NCBI RefSeq assembly: GCF_030680935.1
Contig: NZ_JAUXUP010000011.1
Location: 47,102-111,101 of the forward strand
DNA from: Polaromonas sp.
GTDB lineage: Bacteria; Pseudomonadota; Gammaproteobacteria; Burkholderiales; Burkholderiaceae_C
Reading direction: 5' to 3'
Length of the DNA: 64,000 bases
Shown here piece by piece: positions 1 through 10,469 of the stretch (position 1 is its first letter; every line of letters begins with the position of its first letter). A program made the position numbers and the translations under genes. The notes below the pieces were generated by a model, which searched no databases, was not told the origin of the DNA, and saw only the letters and a program-made list of their open reading frames with translations.

Positions 1-303
1 AAATTGAATTTCCAAAAGTCGCCGTTACAGGTTCAGCTCAAGGCGGGTCACTCTCAAATAACTGCGGTACTTAGGCCCCCAAAAAATGGACGCATGGTCC
101 AATCGCACAGTTTCACTGAATGGTGCTCCTGCCGTTTCCCGCCACACGCCCTCCCCTTTAATTCGAGCACCGGGCGCTATCAACACGACATTCAATAAGT
201 ATGAATTTCGGCCGGCATCCTGTCATCCTGCAAACAGACTAGAAAGCCACACTTTTCACAACGCACAAACACCCACGCGGCTCCAACCATCGAGAAGCCG
301 TTT

Positions 304-714
304 CTAAGCCTGCCAAACCCCATACCCCAACTCCCGCAGCGCAATACCGAGTTCGACTTCCATGTCACGCGCGCCTTCATACGGCATGGGGTTGTACATG
401 GCGTACAGCGCGGGCAACAGCCGTATGCCCCACTTCTGCACATACACATTGGCCTGGATGCCGGCCTTGTGTTTGTCAAAACGCACATCGGGGTCCAGGC
501 CTGTCATGCCCACGTACACAAAGGGCTGGCCCAGCAGATAGTCGGGATTGGCGCGGCGAAAGCGGCCCACGTTCCACACCTCATCGGACAGCTCGATCAC
601 ATAGACGTGGTAGTGGTGGCTGCGCGGGGTGCGCGGCTTTTTTGCGCGCGGTTTGGCCGGGGCCGCATCGGCAGCGGCTGGCGGGCTTTTCTTTCTGGGT
701 GGGCGTGTCACCAT
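304..714 (-). CDS. GIY-YIG nuclease-like domain protein
   Basis: ORF with HVYVIELSD...FVYVGMTGLDPDVRFDKHKAG, typical of GIY-YIG-like proteins; basic N-terminal tail. Confidence 0.6.
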   Translation of the reverse strand: MVTRPPRKKSPPAAADAAPAKPRAKKPRTPRSHHYHVYVIELSDEVWNVGRFRRANPDYLLGQPFVYVGMTGLDPDVRFDKHKAGIQANVYVQKWGIRLLPALYAMYNPMPYEGARDMEVELGIALRELGYGVWQA

Positions 715-752
715 GGTTTGCAGAAGTATGCAGCACCTAGCCGGGGCGTTGA

Positions 753-817
753 TTAGCTATTAAATAGATAGCTGTTTGGGCTTATTCCCAAAGGGCTGGA
801 GGCCGATTTTGCTTGAA
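753..817 (+). repeat. Dispersed TAGCTGCTTGCGCA repeat, copy 1
   Basis: tagctattaaatagatagctgtttgggcttattcccaaagggctggaggccgattttgcttgaa. Confidence 0.85.
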
Positions 818-850
818 GAATTCAGGCCGGCACCGTGACAGGTGACTCCG

Positions 851-2125
851 TCAAAGACCGCGCTGTGCGTCGCGCCTGCGCAGCAGCCAGGCAAACAAAA
901 CCCCGACGACCACCATCACCGCGCCACCCAGCGCCACCACTGCCCCGCTGCCCAGGCGCGTGATCAGGCTGGCGGCCAGCACCACACCCACTGACTGGCC
1001 CAGAAACAGAAAAGATGCAAACAGCGTCACCGCCGTGCCGCGGGCCGCCGGGGCCATTTGTGTGGCGTTGGCCTGCATGGTGTTGTGAAACATGAAAAAG
1101 CCAAAACCCGCCAGCAGGCTGGCCGGCAGTGCCGGCAACCAGTGCGGCGTAAAGGCCAGCAACAGCGCGCTCAGGCCCACCAGTGCGCCACCGGCCAGAA
1201 CCAGTGCGTGCTGGCGGAAGCGCCTGATCAGATGCCTGCCCACCGCCATGTACACCACGCCACCCAGGCCAAACAGCGCCACAATGGCACCCGCCACCGA
1301 CAGGCTCAAGCCCAAGCTGCCGTGCAGGTGTGAGGCCCAGATGGCCAGCACGCCAAACCCCGCCGCGCCCTCTACAAAAGCCAGCAGCAGCACCAGCCGT
1401 GACCAGGGGCCGGTGATGATCAACACCGCCTGCCGCACAAAGCCGGTCCGCACGCCCTGCGCCGCAGCCGCGCTGGCGGCGGGGGCGGCCTGTTGCCGGC
1501 GCCAATCCAGCAGCAGCAAGGCGCCCACCACCCCAAACAGCAGTGTCAAAAAGGCAAAGGCCCAGCGCCAGCCCAGCGCATCTGTCAGCAGGCCACCGGC
1601 CAGTTGCCCACCCACAATGCCCAGGGTGCTTCCCAGGCCGGTGCGTGTCAGCATTTCCTGCAACTGCTCGGGCGGCACGCTGTCGCCCACCCAGGCCATG
1701 GCCAGCGGGATCAGTGCCGCTGCGGTCAGCGCCATCAGCAGGCGGGCAAACACCAGCATCTCCAGGCTGGTGGCCAGCAAGGCCAGGGCGCTGCCCACGC
1801 AGCAGCCCAGCGTGGCAAAGGCGACGACGCGAAACTTGCCAAGCCGGTCGCCCAGCGGCCCATAAAACAATTGCGCCAGCCCATAGGTCACCGCAAACAC
1901 CGACACCACCTGCGCGGCCTGCGCCAGGTTGACCGCAAACACGCGTGACAGCTCGGGCAGCATGGCGTCGCAAATACGCTGAGCCACCATGCTGGCAAAC
2001 GTGGCCAGCGACAGCAGCGTGATGCTGCGCCGCGTGGCCGCAGACAACGGGGCAGCAGGCAATCCGGAAGCGATGGCGCTCACCCTCGGGGCGTTATGGC
2101 GCGCGCTCACCCGCCGGCGCGCCAA
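851..2125 (-). CDS. MFS transporter
   Basis: Hydrophobic multi-TM ORF with YGPLGDRLGKFRV motif; overlaps the 3' end of the upstream PBP gene. Confidence 0.85.
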   Translation of the reverse strand: MARRRVSARHNAPRVSAIASGLPAAPLSAATRRSITLLSLATFASMVAQRICDAMLPELSRVFAVNLAQAAQVVSVFAVTYGLAQLFYGPLGDRLGKFRVVAFATLGCCVGSALALLATSLEMLVFARLLMALTAAALIPLAMAWVGDSVPPEQLQEMLTRTGLGSTLGIVGGQLAGGLLTDALGWRWAFAFLTLLFGVVGALLLLDWRRQQAAPAASAAAAQGVRTGFVRQAVLIITGPWSRLVLLLAFVEGAAGFGVLAIWASHLHGSLGLSLSVAGAIVALFGLGGVVYMAVGRHLIRRFRQHALVLAGGALVGLSALLLAFTPHWLPALPASLLAGFGFFMFHNTMQANATQMAPAARGTAVTLFASFLFLGQSVGVVLAASLITRLGSGAVVALGGAVMVVVGVLFAWLLRRRDAQRGL

Positions 2126-4607
2126 TCACGACGCCTGGCGTGGGAAAGCGCGGATTGGCGGGCTGCGGTTGGCCCACACCGCCGCTGGCCGGAGCCGGTC
2201 GGGCGCCGGGGACGGGCTCCCAGCGCTGCTGGTCGTTGCCACCCGGCGGGAACTGGGGCGGAAACTGTGAAGAGGATGGCGGCGGAAATTGCTGTGGAAA
2301 TGGGGCCGGGCCCTGCTGCGGGCTCTGCGGATAAAACACCGTTCCAGGCTGCTGCTGCTGTTGTTGTTGCTGCTGCTGCGGTTGCGGCACGTAAACCGGC
2401 GAGGCCTGCTCTTCAGCCGGTGGCCGTGGCGGTGCCACGCCTTGCGGCGCGGAGGGGAACAGCGACTGGAACCAGTCGCTGACCTGGCTGGCCACACTTT
2501 CCGGGGCGCCTGTAATTTTGGGTGCGTCAAAACGCCGCTGCACATCCACCACCCGTGCACGCAGCGATTGTGCAAAAAAGTCGCCCACCATGGGCAGCGC
2601 ACTGCGTGCACCCTGCCCCCAGCTGTCGCCCATGGTGATGCGGTTGTCATTGAACCCCACCCAGGCGCCGGCCACCAGTTGCGGGTGCATCAGGATGAAC
2701 CAGCCGTCGGTGTTGTCTTGTGTGGTGCCGGTTTTGCCGGCCACGTCGGCCTGAATGCCAAAACGCGCACGGATGGCAACACCGGTGCCCTGGTCCACCA
2801 CACCCCGCATCGCGTCGATCAGAATCTGCGCGCTGGCCAGCGATAGGCCCTGCTCTGGCGCCTTGGCCTGGAAGGTCTCCAGCACCTTGCCTTTGCGGTT
2901 AGTCACGCGCAGCACCAGAAAGGGCTCAATGTAATTGCCGTCGTTCGCAATCGTGGCGTAGCTGGCCACCATTTCCTTCAGGGTGACCGGGCTGGTGCCC
3001 AGCGCCAGGGAAGGCACTTCTTCCAGTTTGCTCTGGCGCACACCCATGGCCTGCGCCAGATTGGCCACACGGCGCGGGCCGACGCTTTGCATGACCTGCG
3101 CGGTGATGGTGTTTTTGGAATAAACCAGACCATTGCGCAAGCTCATCATCTCGCCGCTGGGCGGGCTGCTGTCACTGGGCCGCCAGACCTGGCCGCCGCC
3201 CAGCGGAATCTCGACCGCCTGGTCCATATAGCCGTCGGTGGCACGCGCGCCGTTTTCAAAGGCCGCGCCATACACAAAGGGCTTGAAGGTAGAGCCCGGC
3301 TGGCGCCGCGCCTGCTGCACATGGTCAAACGGGTCTTTGGCAAAGTCGCGGCTGCCTACCCAGGCCTTGATATGGCCTGTGGCAGGGTCCAGCGCCAGAA
3401 AACCGGCTTGCAGCCGCGTTTTTTCCTGGCGCAGCGTCTGCATGAAGGCCGTGTCGGCCTGCAACTGCTTCAGGGCTTCTTCATCGCTCTGGCCGCCTTC
3501 GCGCGCCAGTTTGTACTCACGCGTCTCGCGCACAACGGCGCGCGTCAGCTCTTTTTTGCCGGCCCAGGCGCGTGGCCCCCACTCGTTGTTGGCGTTGCCC
3601 TGCAAGGTATTGCCGTGGCGCACCACCGCCTGATTGGCCATGTTTTGCAGGCGCGAGTCGATGGTGGTGTGTATCACCAGCCCGTCAGCATAGATGTTGT
3701 AGTCGTTGCGGTCTGCCCATTCAATCAGCCAGCGGCGCAAAAACTGCGCCACATGCGGCGCGGCGCCCAGTGGTTCGGTCTGCCTTTCAAAGTCCACTTT
3801 CAGCGGGCGCTTTTTCAGCGCATCAAGCTTTTTGGCGTCCAGCTTGTTGTGCTTGACCATCTGCCCCAGAACGATGTTGCGGCGCTCTTTGGCACGCTCG
3901 GGGTTGAGCACCGGGTTGTAATAACTGGTGCCTTTGAGCATGCCGATCAGGGTGGCGCTTTCCAGCACGTCCAGCTTGCTGGCCGGTTTGTCAAAGTAGG
4001 TCTGCGCCGCCATTTCAATACCGAAGGCGTTGTACAAAAACGGCACGGTGTTGAGGTAGGTCTCCAGGATTTCGTCTTTGGTGTACACGGCCTCAATCTT
4101 CAGCGCGGTGATGACCTCCTTGATCTTGCGCGTCAGGCTGCGCGAGCGGCCGACCTCTTCGGGAAACAGGTTGCGCGCCAGTTGCTGCGTGATGGTGGAT
4201 CCGCCCTGCGTGTCACCGCCAAAGGTGTAAAAGACCGCCGCCGCAGTGCGCTTGAAGTCAATGCCGTGGTGGTCGTAAAAGCGGTGGTCTTCGGTGGATA
4301 TCAGCGCCGCCAGCACATTGGGCGATATGTCGGCCATCTTGACGCGGTCGCGGTTGGCGCGTTTGAAGATGGCCAGCTCTTTGCCATCGACCGACATCAC
4401 CATGGCGGGTTGCTGCGACTTCGATTGCAGGATGTCCCGGATGCTGGGTGTGAAGGGGATCAGCAGCAGCACATACAGAAACAGCAGGCCAGGCAGGGCC
4501 GCAAGCGAAAGCAACACGCCGCGTCGGGTCGGGTGGCGCAGGTGGTACATGGCCTGGTCGGCCAGGGGCCGGGCGCGGGCAACAAGGCGGGCAAGAAAGG
4601 TGTTCAT
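2094..4607 (-). CDS. Penicillin-binding protein 1A family (transglycosylase/transpeptidase), polyQ C-terminal tail
   Basis: EDHRFYDHHGID, GGSTITQQLARNLF, STFKPFVYGAA, KTGTTQDNTDGWF motifs; start chosen at MNTFLARLV. Confidence 0.9.
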   Translation of the reverse strand: MNTFLARLVARARPLADQAMYHLRHPTRRGVLLSLAALPGLLFLYVLLLIPFTPSIRDILQSKSQQPAMVMSVDGKELAIFKRANRDRVKMADISPNVLAALISTEDHRFYDHHGIDFKRTAAAVFYTFGGDTQGGSTITQQLARNLFPEEVGRSRSLTRKIKEVITALKIEAVYTKDEILETYLNTVPFLYNAFGIEMAAQTYFDKPASKLDVLESATLIGMLKGTSYYNPVLNPERAKERRNIVLGQMVKHNKLDAKKLDALKKRPLKVDFERQTEPLGAAPHVAQFLRRWLIEWADRNDYNIYADGLVIHTTIDSRLQNMANQAVVRHGNTLQGNANNEWGPRAWAGKKELTRAVVRETREYKLAREGGQSDEEALKQLQADTAFMQTLRQEKTRLQAGFLALDPATGHIKAWVGSRDFAKDPFDHVQQARRQPGSTFKPFVYGAAFENGARATDGYMDQAVEIPLGGGQVWRPSDSSPPSGEMMSLRNGLVYSKNTITAQVMQSVGPRRVANLAQAMGVRQSKLEEVPSLALGTSPVTLKEMVASYATIANDGNYIEPFLVLRVTNRKGKVLETFQAKAPEQGLSLASAQILIDAMRGVVDQGTGVAIRARFGIQADVAGKTGTTQDNTDGWFILMHPQLVAGAWVGFNDNRITMGDSWGQGARSALPMVGDFFAQSLRARVVDVQRRFDAPKITGAPESVASQVSDWFQSLFPSAPQGVAPPRPPAEEQASPVYVPQPQQQQQQQQQQPGTVFYPQSPQQGPAPFPQQFPPPSSSQFPPQFPPGGNDQQRWEPVPGARPAPASGGVGQPQPANPRFPTPGVVIGAPAGERAP

Positions 4608-4669
4608 CTGCGCCCAGTGTAAAACGGCAGGCCACCCTGCCCGTAACAAACGCCCGGCCCTGCCTGGGC

Positions 4670-4732
4670 TTGAAGCGAAATAGGGCACCAGCCCTTGTAG
4701 GACGAGCGCAAGCAGCTATGTATTTGATAGCG
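4670..4732 (-). repeat. Dispersed repeat, copy 2
   Basis: RC: GCTATCAAATACATAGCTGCTTGCGCTCGTCCTACAAGGGCTGGTGCCCTATTTCGCTTCAA. Confidence 0.9.
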
Positions 4733-4842
4733 CACTTTTGCTGTTTGCCCTGCTGCCCGCTTAAGCGTGCGCCCTGAGCTTGCTACGGGGCTACGCGCGG
4801 ACAGGCTTAGACAACTCCGCCCGAACGGCCTGCAACACCCCA

Positions 4843-7344
4843 CTAAGGGTTGCCAGGGGCGGCGGGCGCTGCCACTTCAGACAGCGGAAAGCTTGGCTGC
4901 GGCTCCACCGCAGGCAGGTCGACGCGCTTGGGCAAGCCGGGGTCGGCCGGCGGCAGGTCTATACGCACGCCGCCAGCCGGCCAGTCGCGCTGGGGCTGAG
5001 CTTGAGGCTGGGTGGCCTGCGCCGGGTGAATCTGGATGTTCACATATTTGATAGGCGGCGGAGACAACACACCCGCCGAAGCTGCGGCAGCAGGCAAAGC
5101 GGCGCCCACCAGTTGCGGCGGCTCAACACCGGCTTGCAACTGCGGATCGGCGGCCAGAAGCGCTGCGTTTTGGTCTGCAAATGGTGCCGGCACGGTGCTG
5201 ATGCCCGCAGGCGCAGAAAACCGGGCACGGGTATCCAGCAGTTTGGCCTTGAACGCCTGCTGAAAAAAGTCGCCCACCACGGGCAGCGCACTTTGGGCGC
5301 CCTGGCCCCAACGCTCGCCCAAGGTGACGCGGTTGTCGTTAAAACCGGTCCAGGCACCAGCCACCAGTTGCGGGTGCATCAGGATGAACCAGCCGTCGGT
5401 GTTGTCCTGCGTGGTACCGGTCTTGCCGGCCACATCGGCGCGTATGCCGTAGCGGCTGCGTATGCCGGCGCCCGTGCCCTGGTCAATCACACCGCGCATG
5501 ACGTCTACCAGCATGTTGGCCGCCTGGGTGGACATGGCGGCCTCGGCAATCGCGGGCTCAAACGCCTCCAGCACCGCACCGTTGCGGTCTTCCACACGGG
5601 TGACCATCATCGGTGCCACATAGCGGCCGTCATTGACCAGCGAGCCATAGCTGGCAACCATCTCTTTAAGGGTCACCGGGCTGGTGCCCAGTGCCAATGA
5701 CAGCACTTCATCGAGCTTGCTCTGACGCACGCCCAAGCTGTGGGCCAGCCGGGCCACACGCGCTGGCCCCACCACCTGCATGACCTGGGCGGTGATGGTG
5801 TTTTTGGAGTAGACCAGGCCCTCGCGCAGGGTCATGGGTGCGCCGCTGGGGCCACCGCCGTCAGAAGGCCGCCAGAACGTACCGTCGCCCAGCGGTATGT
5901 CGACCGCCTGGTCCATGAAAGGGTCGTACGGGCGTGAGCCGTTTTCAAACGCGGCGCCATACACAAAAGGCTTGAAAGTTGAGCCCGGCTGCCTGCGCGC
6001 CTGGGCCACGTGGTCATACTGGTCCAGCGTGAAGTCGCGGCTGCCCACCCAGGCCAATACATGGCCGTTGCCCGGGTTCAGCGCCAGAAAACCGGCCTGC
6101 AGGCGTGTCTTGTCCTCACGCAGCTTCTCCATGAAGGCCGTGTCACCAGCAGTGCGCTTGAGGGCTTCCTCTTCGGTCTGGCCAGCGGCGCGTGCGGCTT
6201 TGTACTCGGGCGTGTCCAGCACCAGGGCCAGCATCAGCTCGCGTTTTTTGCCTGGCTTGCCACCCTTGCCTTTGGCTTCGGTCCAGCCTGACTTGTGCGC
6301 CCAGTCTGCATCTGACAGGTCCTGCAGTTTGTCGGCCTGACGCGTCACCGCTTCATTGGCCATGGCTTGCAGGCGCGAGTCTATGGTGGTGTGCACCACC
6401 AGCCCGTCGGCGAAAATGTTGTACTCATTGCGGTCGGCCCACTCGATCAGCCAGCGCCGCATCTGCTGCATGAAATGCGGCGCCGGGCCCAGCTCTGGCG
6501 GCTGGCGTGCAAAGTCCACTTGCAAGGGCATGTTCTGCAGCGCCGCCAGCTGTTCGGCAGGCAGCTTCTGGTGCCTGACCATGCGGCCCAGCACGGTGTT
6601 GCGGCGTTGCAGCGCGCGCTCGGGGTTGAGCACCGGGTTGTAGTAACTGGTGCCCTTGAGCATGCCGATCAGGGTGGCACTTTGCAACACATCGAGCTTG
6701 TCGGCGGTTTTATCAAAGTAGGTGCGTGCCGCCATCTCAATGCCGTAGGCGTTGTACAGAAAAGGCACGGTGTTCAGGTAGGTCTCCAGAATTTCGTCCT
6801 TGGAGTAAACCGCCTCGATCTTCAGGGAGGTGATGGCCTCCTTGATCTTGCGCGTCATGGTGCGGGATCGGCCTATTTCTGCCGGGTAGAGGTTGCGCGC
6901 CAGCTGCTGTGTGATGGTGGAGCCGCCCTGCACCTTGCCCTGCAGCGTATTGGCGGCAGCAGACAGCGTGCGCTTGAGGTCCAGCCCGCGATGGCTGTAA
7001 AACCGGGCATCTTCGGTCGCGACCAGCGCGTTTTTGACGTGGGGCGAAATGTCTTCCAGCTTGACCCAGTCACGATTGGCGCGTTCAAAAACCGCCAGCT
7101 CCTGGCCGTCGGCGGACAGCACCACCGAAGCTTTGGCCGACTTCGTCTTGCGCAGGTCGTCAATACTGGGGGTGAAAGGAATCAGCGCCAGCGCGTAGAG
7201 CAGCAGCACCACTGGCACAGCCAAGAGGCCCCAGGCCAGGCCGCGCAGGGTTGGATGCCTGGCAGCCAGGGCAAGTGCGGCGCCAAAACGACGCATAGGC
7301 GAAATCGAGGGGGATGCGGCGGGTGTATCGGTGGGCGTATTCAT
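4843..7344 (-). CDS. Penicillin-binding protein 1A family, second tandem paralogue
   Basis: Same motif set as the neighbouring gene (GGSTITQQLARNLYP, STFKPFVYGAA, KTGTTQDNTDGWF). Confidence 0.9.
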   Translation of the reverse strand: MNTPTDTPAASPSISPMRRFGAALALAARHPTLRGLAWGLLAVPVVLLLYALALIPFTPSIDDLRKTKSAKASVVLSADGQELAVFERANRDWVKLEDISPHVKNALVATEDARFYSHRGLDLKRTLSAAANTLQGKVQGGSTITQQLARNLYPAEIGRSRTMTRKIKEAITSLKIEAVYSKDEILETYLNTVPFLYNAYGIEMAARTYFDKTADKLDVLQSATLIGMLKGTSYYNPVLNPERALQRRNTVLGRMVRHQKLPAEQLAALQNMPLQVDFARQPPELGPAPHFMQQMRRWLIEWADRNEYNIFADGLVVHTTIDSRLQAMANEAVTRQADKLQDLSDADWAHKSGWTEAKGKGGKPGKKRELMLALVLDTPEYKAARAAGQTEEEALKRTAGDTAFMEKLREDKTRLQAGFLALNPGNGHVLAWVGSRDFTLDQYDHVAQARRQPGSTFKPFVYGAAFENGSRPYDPFMDQAVDIPLGDGTFWRPSDGGGPSGAPMTLREGLVYSKNTITAQVMQVVGPARVARLAHSLGVRQSKLDEVLSLALGTSPVTLKEMVASYGSLVNDGRYVAPMMVTRVEDRNGAVLEAFEPAIAEAAMSTQAANMLVDVMRGVIDQGTGAGIRSRYGIRADVAGKTGTTQDNTDGWFILMHPQLVAGAWTGFNDNRVTLGERWGQGAQSALPVVGDFFQQAFKAKLLDTRARFSAPAGISTVPAPFADQNAALLAADPQLQAGVEPPQLVGAALPAAAASAGVLSPPPIKYVNIQIHPAQATQPQAQPQRDWPAGGVRIDLPPADPGLPKRVDLPAVEPQPSFPLSEVAAPAAPGNP

Positions 7345-7437
7345 TCACCGCGAGGCTAAGGCACGGCGCATGCCGGGGCTGTAGGACGAAGCGCAAGAAG
7401 CCCATCGTCCGCTTTCGTGCGGCGCCTCCCGACGGAC

Positions 7438-8019
7438 TTACACCTTCCGGGTCAAGGGCTTCCAGCCTGCAAACTGCGGGTAATGGCGCTGCACCACCGC
7501 ACCGTCAAAATCCCAGGCGATACATTTGCCGACGTGGTACGGCGGCCCGGCGGTTTCAGCCACAGGCGCGCCCGACTGCCGGCGCAGCCGCTCGCGGTAC
7601 ACGGGAACAGTCTGGTAAGCGGCGGTCGCCATGTTGAACAGCAGCTCACGCAGGTGTGTGCAGCCGCGTATGCCGCCCAGGGCTTTCTCAATCGCCTGGC
7701 GCCAGCCCGGGCCCATGGTGACACCCACCATCTGCTGCATCGGGTCCACCCCCTGTTGGCATTCGGCAAACGGCGTGTGGTCGCTGGCGGTGGCAATTTC
7801 GCGGATGGTCATGTGGTCGTCCACCGTGGCGCGTATTGCCATGCCGTGTATCGGTGTGCCGGGCGGCATGTCGCCGCGCTCCGAGCGGTCCAGCGGGTAG
7901 GTTTTGGTGTCGCTCATCTCGGCTTCGATGTCCCACAGGCCGTCTTCGCGCAGGTAGCCTCGGTAAACGACGGCGCGGGTGTGCAGGTGGGTTCGGGCTT
8001 GGGGTGCGGGCAGTGGCAT
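7438..8019 (-). CDS. DUF2889 domain protein
   Basis: ORF with GYLREDGLWDIEAEMSDTK and GCTHLRELL features; start trimmed to MPLPAPQ. Confidence 0.7.
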   Translation of the reverse strand: MPLPAPQARTHLHTRAVVYRGYLREDGLWDIEAEMSDTKTYPLDRSERGDMPPGTPIHGMAIRATVDDHMTIREIATASDHTPFAECQQGVDPMQQMVGVTMGPGWRQAIEKALGGIRGCTHLRELLFNMATAAYQTVPVYRERLRRQSGAPVAETAGPPYHVGKCIAWDFDGAVVQRHYPQFAGWKPLTRKV

Positions 8020-8106
8020 GGCGGTTCTTGTCTTGATCGGGGTAAACAGGCATTTTCCCCGGAAGACGGGGGCGACGCTGCGCTGGCGGCGACAAGTGTT
8101 TGGTCT

Positions 8107-8169
8107 GAGCATCAAATTGGCCACCAGCCCTTGCTGTATATGCGCAAACAGCTATTGGTTTTGTAGCAA
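8107..8169 (-). repeat. Dispersed repeat, copy 3
   Basis: RC: GTTGCTACAAAACCAATAGCTGTTTGCGCATATACAGCAAGGGCTGGTGGCCAATTTGATG. Confidence 0.88.
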
Positions 8170-8392
8170 CTATCGCTTGCAGGCCAACGGTGTCCGGATC
8201 GCGGCCTGGCCTGAAAACCGGATCTCCTTGCCGGAATTGAATCTCTTGCCGAACAAGCTGCGTACCAGACGTACGTACGCGCCGGACAAAGAACAGCGCC
8301 CAACAGTAGCCCTGCCAGCGTTGCTGCTGTAAGAAAACCCCTTCAGCGCCGACCGATACACAAAGCCAAAATGGCTACCCAAGGAGATTGAC

Positions 8393-8884
8393 ATGATGAG
8401 CCGAAGAAACACCCTGCTGGGCCTGGGCGCCCTGTCCGCCGTACTGGCTGGCGCCCGTGGCCTCCTGACGGGTTCGTCCGCACATGCTGCCCGCACCTAC
8501 GAAATCACCCGCACCGACGCCGAGTGGAAAAAAATGCTGAATGCCGACCAGTACAAGGTCTTGCGCAAGGCAGGTACCGAGACGCCCTACACCAGCCCGC
8601 TGAACAAGGAAAAGCGAGCCGGTGTGTACAGCTGTGCAGGCTGTGCCCTGCCCCTGTTCTCATCGACCACCAAATACGAAAGCGGTACCGGCTGGCCCAG
8701 CTTCTGGCAGGCGATGGATAAAGCCGTGGCAGAAGAAAGCGACACCAGCCTCTTCATGAAACGTATCGAGGCCTTGTGCAGCCGCTGCGGCGGGCACCTG
8801 GGCCATGTCTTTGACGACGGCCCCAAACCCACCGGTCTGCGTTACTGCATGAACGGTGTGGCCATGAATTTCAAGGCGGCCTGA
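8393..8884 (+). CDS. msrB: Peptide-methionine (R)-S-oxide reductase, Tat-type signal
   Basis: CAGC/CSRCGGHLGHVF zinc ligands and RYCMN catalytic motif; N-terminal SRRNTLLG twin-arginine sequence. Confidence 0.92.
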   Translation: MMSRRNTLLGLGALSAVLAGARGLLTGSSAHAARTYEITRTDAEWKKMLNADQYKVLRKAGTETPYTSPLNKEKRAGVYSCAGCALPLFSSTTKYESGTGWPSFWQAMDKAVAEESDTSLFMKRIEALCSRCGGHLGHVFDDGPKPTGLRYCMNGVAMNFKAA

Positions 8885-9603
8885 TGATGATGGGCAAATT
8901 TCTGTCTGTCACCGGCGCAGTCGCGCTGTCGGCCGGGGTGTTGTTCAGCGGCAGCGCGGCCGCAGAAAAAGCTGTCAAGCTACCGGCCCCGGCGCTGGAC
9001 GCGCCGGCAAGCAGCGCCAGCCGCGAGACTGCCGTGTTTGCAGGTGGCTGCTTCTGGGGCGTGCAGGCGGTGTTTCAACACACGCAGGGCGTTTTGAACG
9101 CGGTATCGGGCTACGCCGGCGGCGAAAAAGCCACCGCCAAATACAGCATGATCGGTTCGGGTCGTACCGGGCATGCCGAAGCCGTCCACATCACCTATGA
9201 CCCCAAACAGGTGTCTTACGGCAAGCTGCTGCAGATTTATTTCTCCGTGGCGCACGACCCGACCACGCTGAACCGCCAGGGGCCGGATGCAGGCACGCAA
9301 TACCGCTCTGCCATCTTTTACCAGGACGCCAACCAGAAGCAGGTGGCTGAGCGTTATATCGCGCAACTCGATGCGGCCAAGGTCTTCCCGGGCAAGATCG
9401 TGACCCAACTCACACCTCTGGCGCAGCCGCTGGCCTTCTACCCTGCCGAGGACTATCACCAGGACTACGCCACGCTGAACCCGAATCAGCCCTACATCGC
9501 CAAGTTTGACCTGCCGAAAATCGCCAACCTCAAAACCATGATGCCCGAGCTGTACCGCGACAAGCCCTTGCTGGTGCTGCACGCGGGCAACGCGGCAAAA
9601 TAA
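8884..9603 (+). CDS. msrA: Peptide-methionine (S)-S-oxide reductase, exported
   Basis: AVFAGGCFWGVQAVF catalytic motif; N-terminal signal peptide. Confidence 0.93.
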   Translation: MMMGKFLSVTGAVALSAGVLFSGSAAAEKAVKLPAPALDAPASSASRETAVFAGGCFWGVQAVFQHTQGVLNAVSGYAGGEKATAKYSMIGSGRTGHAEAVHITYDPKQVSYGKLLQIYFSVAHDPTTLNRQGPDAGTQYRSAIFYQDANQKQVAERYIAQLDAAKVFPGKIVTQLTPLAQPLAFYPAEDYHQDYATLNPNQPYIAKFDLPKIANLKTMMPELYRDKPLLVLHAGNAAK

Positions 9604-9836
9604 GTCGGGCGCCCTCACCCCGCCGCCCCAGCCCCCGCATCTGCGGCTCGGGCGGCGCGTCTCACCAGGCGGCCAGTGAATCCACACCGAGCAGCGCTGC
9701 GTACCATGCTGGCATGGGCCCTCTTCAGCACTTGCCCGGCCCGTGCGCAGAAATAAATTTCTCCCATCCCTGTAATAAATGCGGACCTGCCGCGACCAAC
9801 GACCAGTTCAGCAAACAACAGGCGCGAGGATCTCCC

Positions 9837-10433
9837 ATGAACCCCAGCAAACCGACGATTCACCCCGGGTGGCTACGGCTCATGCACTGGGTCAATGCCC
9901 TGGCGGTGGTGGTCCTCATCATGAGCGGCTGGCGCATCTACAACGCCACGGCTTTCCTCGGTTTCTCCATCCCCGGCGAGCTCACCCTGGGTGGCTGGCT
10001 GGGCGGAGCGCTGCAGTGGCACTTTGCGGCCATGTGGGTGCTGGGCATCAACGGCCTGCTCTACCTGGCCATCAACATCGCGACCGGCCGCCTGCGGCGC
10101 AAGTTTTTCCCGCTCTCGCCGCGGGCCTTCGTGGCCGACGTACTGGCCGCCCTCAAGGGAAAACTGGCGCATGCCGACCCGCAGCACTACAACATGGTGC
10201 AGCGCCTGGCCTACCTGTTCGTGATGGCCGACAGCCTGCTGCTGGTGCTCTCCGGGCTGGTGCTCTGGAAGTCGGTGCAATTTCCACTGCTGCGCGAACT
10301 GATGGGCGGCTACGAAGGCGCGCGCCTGATCCACTTTTTTGCAATGGCCGCCCTCGCCGCGTTCGTGGCTATCCACCTCCTCATGGTGGCCCTGGTGCCG
10401 CGCACCCTGCTCTACATGGTTCGCGGCCGCTGA
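9837..10433 (+). CDS. Cytochrome b561-type membrane subunit
   Basis: HPGWLRLMHWVNALAVVVLIMSGWRIY, multiple TM helices with His ligands; start at MNPSKPTIH. Confidence 0.85.
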   Translation: MNPSKPTIHPGWLRLMHWVNALAVVVLIMSGWRIYNATAFLGFSIPGELTLGGWLGGALQWHFAAMWVLGINGLLYLAINIATGRLRRKFFPLSPRAFVADVLAALKGKLAHADPQHYNMVQRLAYLFVMADSLLLVLSGLVLWKSVQFPLLRELMGGYEGARLIHFFAMAALAAFVAIHLLMVALVPRTLLYMVRGR

Positions 10434-10469
10434 GCCGCCCATCGCGCGATTGCCGCAAGGAGTTACCCC

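Noticed and set aside
3087-4622. 511 aa plus-strand ORF antisense to PBP1A
   Set aside because: Mirror frame of a well-supported PBP gene; composition typical of antisense GC-rich ORFs.
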